This document shows positions 1 through 9,050 of a stretch of 64,000 nt of DNA, in pieces. The stretch spans positions 1 to 64,000 of the forward strand of contig CBDBJK010000007.1 of the NCBI GenBank assembly GCA_965206395.1. The letters are read 5' to 3'. Source of the DNA: CBDBJK01 sp965206395 (lineage in GTDB: Bacteria; Chloroflexota; Dehalococcoidia; Lucifugimonadales; CATOSD01). Both the position numbers and the translations under genes were made by a program. The notes below the pieces were generated by a model that did no database searches, was not told where the DNA came from, and saw only the letters and a program-made list of their open reading frames with translations. Numbering within the stretch: position 1 is the stretch's first letter; the number at the start of each line of letters is the position of its first letter.

Positions 1-138
1 AGACCCAGCAGCCTAGACCCGAATCCACCGAATGACGGCCTTGGGGACAGCCCATGAAGAAGCTAGAGGGTGCTCCTCTGAATCTGGGATAATGGTTTTG
101 GAACAGAAACCCGCGCGGAAACAAGGAGCACCCAATAG

Positions 139-1074
139 ATGCTGCCACAGAACAAACCCGACCGTATCCGCATCCTCTTTGACGACCATCGCCTGGTGGC
201 CAATGCCGGCCTGCTCCTGCCGGCCACCCTCGCCCGGCACCTGGGCCTGCGAGAACTCGTCGACCATCACCTTGACCTCGGCGGAGCGCCGGGACGGGCG
301 AACACTGGGGACAAGATGCTGACGCTGGTCGCTTCCGCGCTGGCTGGCGGCGACTGCATCGACGACGCCGATGCGCTGCGCGCTGGTGGGACGGTCGGTG
401 TTCTAGGCTGCGTGGTCAAGGCGCCATCCACTCTGGGGACCTTCCTGCGCAGCTTCCGGTGGGGGCATGTCCGTCAACTTGACCGCGTGAGCCGCCAGTT
501 GTTGGCCCGGGCCTGGGCCGCTGGGGCCGGACCCGGCGACTCGCCCCTGACCATCGACCTGGACTCGACAATCTGCGAGACCTATGGACTGGCCAAGGAG
601 GGAGCGCGCCACCACGGCTATACCGGCAAGCGGGGCTATCACCCCCTGTTGGCCGTCGCCGCCGGCACCGGCGACGTGCTGATGTCCCGGCTGCGCGAGG
701 GCCGCGCCAACACCGCTCGGGGCGCCGCCCACTTCCTGCGTGAAACGGTGAGCCGGGTTCGCCGTGCCGGGGCCAGCGGGCAACTTACGGCGCGGGCCGA
801 CAGCGGCTTCTACGCCCACGCTCTCGTCGCCGCCTGTCGTGAGATGGATGTCCGCTTCTCCATCACCATCCGCCAGCACAAAAGCCTGCGGTACCTGATC
901 GAGGCGATTCCCGATGCAGACTGGACGCCGGTCCCCTACTGGATGGACGGCGCCGCCGATGTGGCGCAGACCACCTACACCCCCTTCCGGACTGAGCCCG
1001 GCGCCGCACCGGTGCGGCTCATCGTCCGGCGGGTGAAGCCCACGCCCGCCTACCGTGCGGAAATCTGTCGGTAG
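139..1074 (+). pseudogene. IS1380-family transposase, C-terminally truncated
   Basis: The protein begins MLPQNKPDRIRI and carries the typical IS1380-type DDE core: LTIDLDSTICETYG holds the first Asp, followed by the GYHPLLAVAA stretch and a second Asp in TARADSGFY. Family members run about 430-470 residues. This one stops after 311 residues at a tag at 1072, right after VRRVKPTP, where the family normally continues to its last acidic residue. The sequence after the stop, in the same frame, is phage-portal-like rather than transposase-like, so the 3' part of the IS has been lost. It lies inside the remnant of an integrated element next to tRNA-Ala. GC content is visibly higher than in the flanking chromosome. 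I could not define terminal repeats; bases 1-138 show no other gene. Confidence 0.75.
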
Positions 1075-1584
1075 AGGGTCGGTCGGGGGTGCAAAAGGCA
1101 GCAAAAGAACGCCCTGGGGACGCCGATATACGACCTCCGGGCGCTCAAGGGCCGGACGGCCTTTGTCAGGACGCCGAAGAACTGGGGCAGCGAAGAGGGG
1201 AAGGTCTCCGCAGGCGTTCCGGGCGAGTACGTCCAGCGGCGCATCGGGGCGGTTGTGCCTGAGCCGAACATTAAACTACGCTCCGACGCGGGCATGGACC
1301 TTGTGAGCTCCTGCGGCGTCCCCGCGGCCTTGATCCGCTCCGATGCGGACGGCACGGCAAGCAGGGCTGCGACGGCGCGGTATCTGGATTTCTCCGTTCA
1401 GCCGGTCGCGGACGCTATGGCCGCCGAGTTCAGCCGCAAGCTGGGTACTCCGGTCACGCTGGGCTTCGAGCACCTGTGGCGGGCGGACACGGTGTTGACG
1501 ATGGCCAGGGCAGCCGCGCAGCTGACCGCCAGCGGCGTTTCGATCAAGGACGCATTGGACGCCGTGGGCCTCGGCGAGGACTAG
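1075..1584 (+). pseudogene. Phage portal protein, C-terminal fragment
   Basis: An open frame runs from just after the transposase stop to the tag at 1582. The stretch from about 1255 (CGVPAALIRSDADGTASR, then FSVQPVADAMAAEF, then a LWRADTVLTMARAAAQL stretch and a GVSIKDALDAVGL end) follows the C-terminal layout of HK97-type portal proteins, with the stem region followed by a short helical tail. There is no portal N-terminus, and upstream sequence in the same frame is IS1380. I read it as a remnant of a prophage or satellite whose portal gene was interrupted by the IS and then deleted. Function is lost. The assignment rests on the C-terminal pattern only. Confidence 0.5.
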
Positions 1585-1678
1585 GGACCTTCACCCCATG
1601 CGGTGAATCGTCTCCATGCCGCACCTGCGACGGGCGCGCCTACATGGAGCTATTGGTCCGAAGCCTTGGAGTACCCAG

Positions 1679-2848
1679 CTAGAAGGGTAGGGGGTCCAGG
1701 AAGTTGCACCACTCTTGATTTAGCTCCCGCCTTTGTTCCAGCAGGTCGCTTCGGAAATATGCCCTTTCTACTGCGCTACCATAATCGTGGACCAGTGATA
1801 TCTCTATGGCAGCGTGGCTTCCGCTTGAACATTCCTCTGCCCAGTCCCGGAAGCTTGAGCGAAAGCCGTGAGGTACGGCTTGTATCCCGCATTTCTTGGC
1901 CCGCATTGGCAGGGCATTTTCCGACAATGGGTTGCCGTCAGGTGATGGGAAAATCAGGCCAGACTCGGTGCCCAATTTTTCTTTTGCAGTGCGCAACAGG
2001 ACTGTGGCCTGAATCGAAAGGGGTACCCGGTGGGGTTTGTTGCCCTTCATTTTGTGTGCGGGCCGAGTCCAGGTATCCCCGTCAATCTCGGCCCACGTTG
2101 CGTACCTAACCTCACCACCACGGGCAGCAGTCAGAATCATAAACTCAAACGCCAGTTTGGTAGCGGCCCACGCTTCCGAGTCCCGAATCTTTTTGATCGC
2201 GGCCGGCACCTCTTGATAGGGCAATGCCTTTAGATGTTCCTGAACCTTTGGCATTGGCACCAACGCGCCGTCTATTACTTCACCGGCGGGATTGAACGGA
2301 ATATAACCCCAAGACACCCCCCACTTGAAAACCGCACGCATACGTTGGCGAACGCGGCGCGCCGTCTCGGGCTTGGTACTCCAGATCGGTTCCAAAACGG
2401 TCAGAACGTGCGCCTGGGTTATTTCGTCAATGGGCATATCTAGGATCAACTTGGCGTGGCGTTCCAATGTTTGCAACCACGAGATGGTGTGCTTTCCGTT
2501 GCGCCAACGCACGGCGTTGGCCTCGTGGACTTTGTAAGTGACATCGCGGAAGGTGGGGATTACCTTTAGTTGTTCAAGCCTGGCCGCCTTCTCCTGTTCC
2601 TGCTCACTCCAAGGATTGCGGCCCTGCTGTAGGGCGTCCCTGTTAGCCGCCGCTTTCTTGCGCGCCTCGGTAAGACTAACGTCCGTAAGGCTTCCCAGGC
2701 CTTTATCAGTCCGCATGCCGTCAAGCCGTATCCGTTGAATCCAATACCTTGAACCGCCCGGCGACACCACAAGGTAGAGGCCAGCACCATCGCCATAACG
2801 TCCGGGTTCGTTGATTTTGCGTAGCTGCGCTGCGGTGAGATTGCCCAT
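1679..2848 (-). CDS. Tyrosine recombinase / integrase (P4-type, DUF4102 N-terminus)
   Basis: Site-specific integrase of an integrative element. The N-terminus (LTAAQLRKINEPGRYGDGAGLYL) is the DUF4102 Arm-binding domain, followed by a SAM-like core-binding domain and a catalytic domain. Visible catalytic residues are the first Arg in LTAARGGEVRYATW, the H-x-x-R box in VPHGFRSSFRDWA, and the nucleophile Tyr in VERAYFRSDLLEQRR. I chose ATG at 2848 over GTG at 2872 because a run of five G with good spacing precedes the ATG. The 3' end of tRNA-Ala lies about 100 bp upstream, which is the usual arrangement for integrases that target a tRNA 3' end. The gene looks intact. Confidence 0.9.
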   Translation of the reverse strand: MGNLTAAQLRKINEPGRYGDGAGLYLVVSPGGSRYWIQRIRLDGMRTDKGLGSLTDVSLTEARKKAAANRDALQQGRNPWSEQEQEKAARLEQLKVIPTFRDVTYKVHEANAVRWRNGKHTISWLQTLERHAKLILDMPIDEITQAHVLTVLEPIWSTKPETARRVRQRMRAVFKWGVSWGYIPFNPAGEVIDGALVPMPKVQEHLKALPYQEVPAAIKKIRDSEAWAATKLAFEFMILTAARGGEVRYATWAEIDGDTWTRPAHKMKGNKPHRVPLSIQATVLLRTAKEKLGTESGLIFPSPDGNPLSENALPMRAKKCGIQAVPHGFRSSFRDWAEECSSGSHAAIEISLVHDYGSAVERAYFRSDLLEQRRELNQEWCNFLDPLPF

Positions 2849-2952
2849 TGTTGCTACCCCCTTTGCTACCACCTACCACCGACTTATACCACCAGTATAA
2901 GGCAATTATAGGGTAGAAGCTAACTACGGGCAAGGGGTTTGGGGAGAGGATT

Positions 2953-3028
2953 TGGTGGAGCTGGAGGGACTCGAACCCTCTGCCTCTTCAATGCCATTGA
3001 AGCGCTCTCCCAGATGAGCTACAGCCCC
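2953..3028 (-). tRNA. tRNA-Ala (GGC anticodon)
   Basis: On the minus strand the sequence starts GGGGCTGTAGCTCA and ends CAGCTCCACCA. Acceptor stem GGGGCTG/CAGCTCC pairs fully, the D-arm has the usual GCTC..GAGC, the anticodon stem is CTTCA/TGAAG enclosing ATGGCAT, giving anticodon GGC (alanine), and the T-arm holds GGTTCGAGTCC. CCA is encoded. The 3' end faces the integrase, so this gene is the probable attachment site of the element to its left. Confidence 0.95.
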
Positions 3029-3220
3029 ACGAAGTGTCGGCGAACTGCGTCACCGACCTTGATAAATATAGCAAATGCCCACCTCATTCGCAAGCAGTCT
3101 TGCATCGTCTGCGCCTCTGAATCCGCTGTGACCTGCGCTTGCCTCATGTGCACAGTACGTAGATAATGGGGTACGTTGCTCCGCACGACTTCAACCACAT
3201 TGAGCAAAGCTCCAACGCTT

Positions 3221-3661
3221 ATGAGTAATCACGTGCAAGTAAAGCTAGTCGAAACACAGGCAGAGTCCGAGTCGATCAAGGACTTGCGCGTTCAGGTCTT
3301 CGTACGGGAGCAGGGCGTGCCGCTTTCGGAGGAGTTCGACGAGCATGAGGAGTCTGCCGTCCACGCCGTCGCGCTGATAGAGGGTCGCATAGTCGGCACA
3401 GGACGAATGTACGAGCTTCCCTCCGGCGAAACGCAGATAGGACGCATGGCCGTTGAGCCACGCCATCGACGCGACGGCATCGGCGGGCTGGTGCTCGCGT
3501 TCCTTGAAGCGCAGGCGGGGCAACGCGGCGTCCGAGAGGTGATACTGCACGCGCAGACCTACGTGCAGTCGTTTTACGAGCGGCACGGCTACGTTGTAGA
3601 CGGCGAGCCATTCATGGAGGTCGACATAGAGCACGTGAGGATGGTCAAGAGGCTTGGATAA
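3221..3661 (+). CDS. GNAT-family N-acetyltransferase
   Basis: Cytoplasmic acetyltransferase of unknown substrate, resembling the ElaA/YjdJ-type GNATs. The N-terminal strand and helix LRVQVFVREQGVP is characteristic, acetyl-CoA binding is in IGRMAVEPRHRRDGIGGLVL (motif A, R-x-x-G-x-G/A), and the motif B region ends in FYERHGYV. Length of 146 residues is normal. I start at ATG 3221 (MSNHVQ) because homology begins there; the longer frame to 3176 adds an unsupported leader. It stands 40 bp upstream of the SDR gene on the same strand and could be co-transcribed with it. No strong ribosome site is visible. Confidence 0.85.
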   Translation: MSNHVQVKLVETQAESESIKDLRVQVFVREQGVPLSEEFDEHEESAVHAVALIEGRIVGTGRMYELPSGETQIGRMAVEPRHRRDGIGGLVLAFLEAQAGQRGVREVILHAQTYVQSFYERHGYVVDGEPFMEVDIEHVRMVKRLG

Positions 3662-3700
3662 GCCGGGCAATGCCAACAATCGAAGGAAAGGAAATTCAAC

Positions 3701-4621
3701 ATGGCGAACAGTCAAAAAGTATTGTTAACCGGTGCGACTGGATACATAGCCAATCAGCTTCTTCCGACGTTTCGTGAGACATACGAGATGGTGCTGATTG
3801 ATGTCAAGGTGGAAAATCCCAGAGGCGAGCGAGTGGAGGGCGTCGTGACCGCCGACCTGATCGACCCCGACCGCAGCAAGTACGCCGCCCTCTTCGATGG
3901 CGTGGACGCGGTCGTGCATCTGGGCTACAAGCGAAGGGCTGGCGAGCCGTTAGACCACTTCTTCGACGAAAAGGCAAACGTCGAGATGGCCTATAACGTG
4001 CTTCGTAGTGCCTACGACGCTGGTGTGCCTCGCGTTGTCATCGCAAGCTCCAACCATGCCGCAGACTGGTACGAGCACAATCTGATTCACACACGCAAAA
4101 TGGAGTCGCTCGACCCCTACAGGCTGCCTCTGTCCGACAACTTCTACGGTTGGGCCAAGGCGACCTACGAGCATCTGGGTTTCCTGTTCGCCTGCGGACT
4201 CGCTGGCTTCGGCGATGGATTCAGTGGAGAGCAGCATACGAGCGGCACGCCGTCCGGTCGAAAGATGGGCGTAGTCATGGTGCGAATCGGCGCGCCGAGA
4301 GAGCTTGACGTTAATATATACAAAGGCGACCCGGCTGGGTACAAGCGCGACCTTGGCGCATACATCAGCCCCCGCGACCTGACGCAGCTTTTCCAGAAGG
4401 GTATCGAGGCCCCAAACATCGATAACGAGCACGGAGTCCCCTGGCAGGTGGTATACGGCATCAGCAACAACACCCGCGCCTTCTGGTCGCTGACGAGCGC
4501 CCGCGAAGCGTTAGGCTACGAGCCGCAAGACGACTCGGAGGTCAGGTTCGCGAAGGACATCCAGGGCTTCCTCGTCGGCGAAGGCGTAAGCGGTGGCGTC
4601 GGCAGGGTGGGGCTGTCGTAA
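3701..4621 (+). CDS. NAD-dependent epimerase/dehydratase (extended SDR)
   Basis: Sugar-nucleotide or uronate type oxidoreductase. The Rossmann motif VLLTGATGYIANQL (G-x-x-G-x-x-A variant) is at the N-terminus. The catalytic Y-x-x-x-K is YGWAK near residue 150, following a Ser-rich VVIASSNHAA strand. The C-terminal SPRDLTQLF region and about 306 residues fit the NAD(P)-binding epimerase family, closest in feel to uronate dehydrogenase-like proteins. The start has a purine-rich AAGGAAAGG upstream. The precise substrate cannot be read from the sequence. Confidence 0.85.
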   Translation: MANSQKVLLTGATGYIANQLLPTFRETYEMVLIDVKVENPRGERVEGVVTADLIDPDRSKYAALFDGVDAVVHLGYKRRAGEPLDHFFDEKANVEMAYNVLRSAYDAGVPRVVIASSNHAADWYEHNLIHTRKMESLDPYRLPLSDNFYGWAKATYEHLGFLFACGLAGFGDGFSGEQHTSGTPSGRKMGVVMVRIGAPRELDVNIYKGDPAGYKRDLGAYISPRDLTQLFQKGIEAPNIDNEHGVPWQVVYGISNNTRAFWSLTSAREALGYEPQDDSEVRFAKDIQGFLVGEGVSGGVGRVGLS

Positions 4622-4657
4622 GAAGGGCGTATTCTCCTTCCTTAACCCATTTGAAGC

Positions 4658-4663
4658 TATAAT
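4658..4663 (+). promoter_or_regulatory. Possible -10 box for the DUF433/DUF5615 pair
   Basis: A perfect TATAAT lies 31-36 bp upstream of the GTG start of the antitoxin-like gene. No convincing TTGACA-like -35 is present at 16-18 bp, so the call rests on the -10 alone. Confidence 0.4.
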
Positions 4664-4693
4664 AGAATGAGAGCTTTGCGGAGGCATCTTTAA

Positions 4694-4921
4694 GTGAGCG
4701 CCAGACCACCTGTTACTCATTGCGACCCTGAAATCCTGAACGGCATTCCCGTGTTCGTTGGCACACGCGTGCCCGTGCAGAGTCTTATCGATTGCCTTGA
4801 GGCTGGCGATACCGTTGATGACTTCCTCGATGCGTTTCCTTCGGTGAGCCGCGAGCAGGTGACTGCCGCGCTAGAAATCGCACGCGATGCTCTAATGGCC
4901 GATGCGTATTCTGCGAGATGA
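4694..4921 (+). CDS. DUF433-domain protein, antitoxin-like
   Basis: A 75-residue protein with the DUF433 pattern: HCDPEILNGIPVFVGTRVPV followed by LIDCLEAGDTVDDFLDAFPSVSREQV, a compact winged-helix-like DNA-binding fold. DUF433 proteins are usually encoded directly before a DUF5615 PIN-like protein and act as the presumed antitoxin and autoregulator. Here the two genes overlap by 20 nt, which supports translational coupling. Start is GTG; the ORF has no closer ATG that preserves the domain. Confidence 0.85.
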   Translation: MSARPPVTHCDPEILNGIPVFVGTRVPVQSLIDCLEAGDTVDDFLDAFPSVSREQVTAALEIARDALMADAYSAR

Positions 4922-5219
4922 GTGTCTGCTTCGCCAACTAGCGCGTGAACTCGTTGGTCATGACGTGTGCACTATAACGCAGGAAGGATGGTCTGGTATC
5001 AAGAATGGGGAGCTTTTGCGGCTTGCTGCGCAAGAATATGAGGTCTTCATAACGATAGACCAGTTATTGGCAACGGAGCGACAAATACCTTTATCGCTTG
5101 CTGTCATTACCTTGAAGGCATCTACAAACCGGATTGAATCTTTACGGCCAATCGTGCCAGCTATTCTTCAAGCCATTTCTACCGCGAAACCAGGTGAAGG
5201 TTTACAGGTATCAGCATAA
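4902..5219 (+). CDS. DUF5615 PIN-like protein, putative toxin
   Basis: A 105-residue protein matching the DUF5615 pattern: RILRDECLLRQLARELVGHDV, then GWSGIKNGELLRLA, then VFITIDQLL and AVITLKAS. These blocks place the acidic residues of the PIN-like fold (D6/E7 and the Asp in ITIDQ). Overlap with the preceding DUF433 gene makes this a type II toxin-antitoxin-like operon. The usual T-x-D-x-N/D block reads TIDQ here, so nuclease competence is uncertain. Confidence 0.85.
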   Translation: MRILRDECLLRQLARELVGHDVCTITQEGWSGIKNGELLRLAAQEYEVFITIDQLLATERQIPLSLAVITLKASTNRIESLRPIVPAILQAISTAKPGEGLQVSA

Positions 5220-5286
5220 ACAGGTCATTTTATACTGATACCTGCCCAACGTTAGGTTCGCATTGTAAAAAGACCCTTGCCTACCG

Positions 5287-6924
5287 TCAGTAGCGGGCGA
5301 CGGTCTCCTCCTCCTTGGTAATTATCTCGATGACGGCTGGCTGGCTGTTCTGGGTTGCGGCGAGGCCCCTCTGCAAAGCCGGGCCTATCTGGTCGGGCGC
5401 GTTTACTTTCTCGGCGTATGCGCCCAAACCCTCGGCGACCTTGGCGTAATCGCCTCCGAGCTTGTTGCTGCCCCAGTGCTCCGCCGCGTGGGGGAAGTGG
5501 TCGTGATAGTGGGTCATGACTCCGTTGTTGAGTATCACCGTCAGTGTGCCGATGTTCGAGCGGGCGGCGGTCTCGATGTCCATCCCTGCCATGCCGAACG
5601 ACGCATCTCCCATCAGGTTGATGACCGTCATGTCGGGCCTTGCGATTTTGGCTCCCATCACAAGGCCGAGTCCGTAACCCAACTGCGTGGACTTGCCCCA
5701 CCCTATGTAGCCTCTGGGTTTCACGGGCTGCCAGAAGGGAACGATCTGCTCGCGTGGGTAGCCGGAGTCGTGCGTGATGATGGTGTTGGCAACGTCCACG
5801 TTGTTCGCTATCTCGTTGATGACACGATACGGGCTGATGGGAACCTCATCGGACGTAAGCCTTGGCCCCCACTCGGCCATGAACTCGGCCTTGACCTTGC
5901 TAATCTCATCAACGACGCCGTTTACATCGCCACGTCCGTGCTCGCCTAGCTGACGCTTGGCCTCCTCGATCATCTGTTGCAGCACGATCTTGGCGTCGCC
6001 GATTGCGCCGTAGCTCACTCTGTAGTCCTTGTTGACGTCTTCAGGACAGTTGGTGGCCTGGGCGAGGGTCACGCCCGCCGGCATGGGAGTGTTGAAGCTG
6101 GATATGGTGAAGCTCGTCCCCATGCCGAGAACGAAGTCGGCCTTGTTCAGGAAATGGCGGACCATAAGGGTGCGTGATGACCCGCCTGTACCAAGGGCGA
6201 GGCGGTGATTTTCAGGAAACGCGCTCTTGCCCGCCAGCGTCGTCATCACCGGAACGCTGATTAGCTCGGAGAACTCGATTAGCTCCGGCGTCGCCTCTGC
6301 GTAGAGGACGCCCTGTCCCGCGTTAATGACCGGATTGGAGGCCTTCAGAAGGGCAGCCACGAGGTCACGCACGTCTTCCTGAGACGCACCGGACTTGTAT
6401 TGCTTCACAGGGGTGTAGTCCAGCGTATCTAGAGGGTACTCCGCGTGAGCGACATCGCCGGGAAATTCGAGCATCACCGGGCCGAGGCGTCCGTGCTTCA
6501 TATGGGTGAAGGCGCGGCTCATCATTTCGGGTATGCGCTCGACCATGTTGATAAGGCCCGCCCATTTCGTCACGCCCTGGTAGTTCGGGACAGCCTCGAA
6601 GTTGGGATGCACTCCCATTCGTCCAGAGGGTTGTCCGCCCGGTATCAGAAGAATTGGCACCGAGTCGGCATAGGCTTGCGCGACGCCACTGAAGGCGTTC
6701 TCAGCGCCTGGCCCGGTTTGCATGGTAAAGACGCCTATCTTATTGCCGTTGTTCACGCGGCTGAAACCGTCTGCCATGTTGACTCCGGCGCGCTCCTGGC
6801 GGCACAGGATAGGCCGTATGCCTTCCTTGGACGCCTCGTTAATCAAGGTCTGGGCCGGAAAGCAAGATATCCACTCTACGCCCTCGGCCTTGAGTATTTT
6901 CACGATAGCCTGGTCGCCGTTCAT
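5287..6924 (-). CDS. Thiamine-diphosphate-dependent enzyme, acetolactate-synthase-like
   Basis: A 545-residue ThDP enzyme with three domains in order: Pyr domain (GDQAIVKILKAEGVEWI, catalytic Glu in CRQERAGVNMADGFSRV), central Rossmann-like domain (ALLKASNPVINAGQGV), and PP domain with the ThDP motif GDASFGMAGMDIETAARSN ending in ILNN. Family relatives include acetolactate synthase, benzoylformate decarboxylase and oxalyl-CoA decarboxylase. There is no ilvN-like regulatory gene or other ilv gene nearby, so a catabolic decarboxylase or lyase is at least as likely as acetolactate synthase. The start at ATG 6924 is set by AAGGAG seven bases upstream, preferred over TTG 6930. The gene seems intact, unlike the related enzyme at the right end of the window. 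Confidence 0.85.
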   Translation of the reverse strand: MNGDQAIVKILKAEGVEWISCFPAQTLINEASKEGIRPILCRQERAGVNMADGFSRVNNGNKIGVFTMQTGPGAENAFSGVAQAYADSVPILLIPGGQPSGRMGVHPNFEAVPNYQGVTKWAGLINMVERIPEMMSRAFTHMKHGRLGPVMLEFPGDVAHAEYPLDTLDYTPVKQYKSGASQEDVRDLVAALLKASNPVINAGQGVLYAEATPELIEFSELISVPVMTTLAGKSAFPENHRLALGTGGSSRTLMVRHFLNKADFVLGMGTSFTISSFNTPMPAGVTLAQATNCPEDVNKDYRVSYGAIGDAKIVLQQMIEEAKRQLGEHGRGDVNGVVDEISKVKAEFMAEWGPRLTSDEVPISPYRVINEIANNVDVANTIITHDSGYPREQIVPFWQPVKPRGYIGWGKSTQLGYGLGLVMGAKIARPDMTVINLMGDASFGMAGMDIETAARSNIGTLTVILNNGVMTHYHDHFPHAAEHWGSNKLGGDYAKVAEGLGAYAEKVNAPDQIGPALQRGLAATQNSQPAVIEIITKEEETVARY

Positions 6925-7033
6925 ATGCAATCTCCTTATGAATTTTATAACTGATTCTTGCGTGAATTCTTCCGTGGGAAGACATCCTCACCTCTGCAAT
7001 AGAGGGGATGTAAATAACAATTACGTCACGATG

Positions 7034-7133
7034 TGTTCGGCGTCACGCCAGACCTCACCCCACGCAATCAATAAGAAGCCTGGTTTCTAGTCACCCCTCT
7101 CCGTTCACGGAGAGGGGACGGGGGTGAGGTCAA
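7034..7133. repeat. MITE-like palindromic repeat, GACCTCACCCC family, copy 1
   Basis: About 100 bp bounded by GACCTCACCCC and its inverse GGGGTGAGGTC, with an internal hairpin CCCTCTCC..GGAGAGGG. Two further copies lie at 24906 and 54738 in the opposite orientation. It fills the gap between the NHL gene and the ThDP gene. Confidence 0.7.
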
Positions 7134-7144
7134 GACAAAGCTGA

Positions 7145-8032
7145 CTATTGCCGAACGAACTTCTGGATGCGTTGGCCTTGCAGTACCTCGCCGATGTAGA
7201 TGTCGCCGCGCGAGTCGATGGCAACACCGTGCGGGGCAACGAACTGCCCTGGCTCGTGGCTGCTTTCGTCGCCCCACTGTGCCAGTATCTTGCCGTCGCT
7301 GTCCATGATCGTAAACCTGTGGCCCAACTCGGACACGTAAATCGCGCCGTCTGGCCCCACAGCCACGTCGGTGGGCTGCTGGAAGCCTTTTCGCAAGAAC
7401 AAGAATTCGCCTTCCTGGTCAAACGCCTGGATGCGGTGGTTCTCGCGATCGCAGACGAGCAGCCGCCCCTCATTATCCAACGCGATGCCGTGAGGCAGGT
7501 GAAAATCCACCGGGTTCGCGCTGCCAGGTGCGCCCCACGACGCAATCAACGCGCCGGTGCTGGTGTACTTATGCACGCGGGAATTGCCGTATCCATCGGC
7601 GATGAAGATTTCTCCGTCCGTGTTGACCGCGATGCCAGTCGGTAGGTTGAACGGCCCCGCCGCTTGCTTGACTACCCTATCCTCAGAGGTGTATCCCGTG
7701 TCGGAGGGAGAGTTTCGCGTGCCTAGTGTCAGCAGCAATTTCTCGTCGGGTGAATACTTCAGTATGACGTGCGCGTCCCTGTCCGCGAGAAAGATGTTGC
7801 CTTCCGGGTCGATGTGGATGCTGTGAGGATTCGTGAATTTTTCGTTCCACGACTTGATGAAATTGCCCTCCCTGTCGAAAACCATAAGTTGATGGCTACT
7901 GCGGTTGAACAGATATACCTGGTCGTCTTTGTCCACCGCCACGCCCGCCACCTGATTGAACTCGTAGCCTTCAGGGAGCTTTCCCCACCCTTCGGCCAAT
8001 TCGTACGTGTATGCTCCGCTTCCGAACGTCAT
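7145..8032 (-). CDS. NHL-repeat beta-propeller protein
   Basis: A 295-residue protein built of repeated NHL-type blades: VAGVAVDKDDQVYLFNRS, HSIHIDPEGNIFLADRD, TGIAVNTDGEIFIADGYGN, HGIALDNEGRLLVCDREN, TDVAVGPDGAIYVSELG and HGVAIDSRGDIYIGEV, so six blades. It resembles the peptidyl-alpha-hydroxyglycine lyase-like NHL proteins common in soil and marine bacteria. No signal peptide is visible from the chosen start. ATG 8032 is preferred to the TTG-led longer frame at 8065 because TAGGAGG lies 10 bp upstream of it. It is in line with the downstream ThDP gene, but a repeat separates them. Confidence 0.85.
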   Translation of the reverse strand: MTFGSGAYTYELAEGWGKLPEGYEFNQVAGVAVDKDDQVYLFNRSSHQLMVFDREGNFIKSWNEKFTNPHSIHIDPEGNIFLADRDAHVILKYSPDEKLLLTLGTRNSPSDTGYTSEDRVVKQAAGPFNLPTGIAVNTDGEIFIADGYGNSRVHKYTSTGALIASWGAPGSANPVDFHLPHGIALDNEGRLLVCDRENHRIQAFDQEGEFLFLRKGFQQPTDVAVGPDGAIYVSELGHRFTIMDSDGKILAQWGDESSHEPGQFVAPHGVAIDSRGDIYIGEVLQGQRIQKFVRQ

Positions 8033-8254
8033 CAGATCCAGACCTCCTACGCAAAATATACTCAACGCTATGGTTTGATAGCCCCCGTTCTCGGATAACT
8101 ACCAGTTGGGGCCTAATATACGAGGTCAAAGGATGGGGGTCAAGCTCAGAAAGCAATTGCGTGCATCTTGGCGGCGATATGAACCTCCTTTTCTGTTTCG
8201 CATAATCTGTCCATATATAAGTAAATACGAAATTGACTAGGTTGTGTTGACATT

Positions 8255-9050
8255 TCATCTGAGCCATATGAGAGCACCGACGAAGTTCAAGAATCCCAGG
8301 AAACGCGATGACAGCTTGTCAAAGCGAGAGAAGATATGCCGGTAGTGCTTGATCTTGTTGATGAAACACTCCACAAGGTGGCGCTCTCGGTAAAGGTACT
8401 CATCATACTCTCGTGGCGTCTTTCGATTTGACCGAGGTGGAATCACAGGTAACGCGCCCCTGCCCAGGATGCATTGGAGAAAATCCATCGAATCGTATCC
8501 CTTATCAGCAATCACATGCTCGGTTTCGAAATCAGCAATCAATGCCTGTGCCTGGGTGATGTCGTGACGTTGACCTGCTGTGAGCTCAAAGCGCAACGGG
8601 TTGCCCAATCCATCCACGCTCACGTGGATCTTGGTACTGAACCCGCCTCGGCTCCGGCCAAGAGCTTGGGCCGATTGGCCACCGTTTTTTTGGAGGCTCC
8701 AGCAGCACAGGGATGAGCGCGAACCACGAAGTGCTATCACAGTGCTATCACAGTGCTATCACAGTGCTATCAATGATGACATGCTCCATATCGGGGTCTT
8801 GCACAAAATGCTGATGCATTCGTTCCCATACACCCTTTTCACACCAGCGTGCGAAGCGCTTATATACGCTGTTCCAGTGACCGTAGTGCTCAGGCAGCAG
8901 TCTCCAAGGAGCACCACTTCGTGCCATCCACAGGATGGCCTCGACGTAGCGCCTGCAATCGTCCTCCTCTCCAACGTAGAGGTCTGGGCATGAGCGCAGA
9001 AATTCAAGGATTTTCGACCATTGTTCATTGCGTAATTCAGTCGTTGACAT
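8255..9050 (-). pseudogene. IS5/IS427 transposase, frame-disrupted
   Basis: The N-terminal part reads MSTTELRNEQWSKILEF, then SGAPWRLLPEHYGHWNSVYKR, and reaches the first catalytic Asp in HVIIDSTV before a TGA. The C-terminal part (GRSRGGFSTKIHVSVDGLG, VIADKGYDS with the second Asp, RHLVECFINKIKHYR with the Glu) is in another frame. Two breaks separate them. A run of four 11-bp tandem copies at 8730-8773 replaces the normal codons after IDSTV. A second shift lies at an A7 run near 8690; this one may be a programmed -1 site, as is usual in the IS427 group. The tandem expansion makes this copy non-functional. Confidence 0.85.
8730..8773. repeat. Four 11-bp tandem repeats inside the IS427 transposase
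   Basis: The unit AGTGCTATCAC occurs four times head to tail (8730, 8741, 8752, 8763; the last copy has one end mismatch). It begins at the codons for the catalytic IDST motif and introduces a stop codon there. Confidence 0.9.

Noticed and set aside
403..1104. Long minus-strand ORF opposite the IS1380 transposase
   Set aside because: Shadow frame of a GC-rich gene; no recognisable domain.
3176..3220. Upstream start for the GNAT gene
   Set aside because: The 15 extra residues have no family similarity and no ribosome site.
8730..8773. Short regularly repeated sequence, considered as a CRISPR array
   Set aside because: Units of 11 bp are directly adjacent with no spacers and lie inside a transposase gene.
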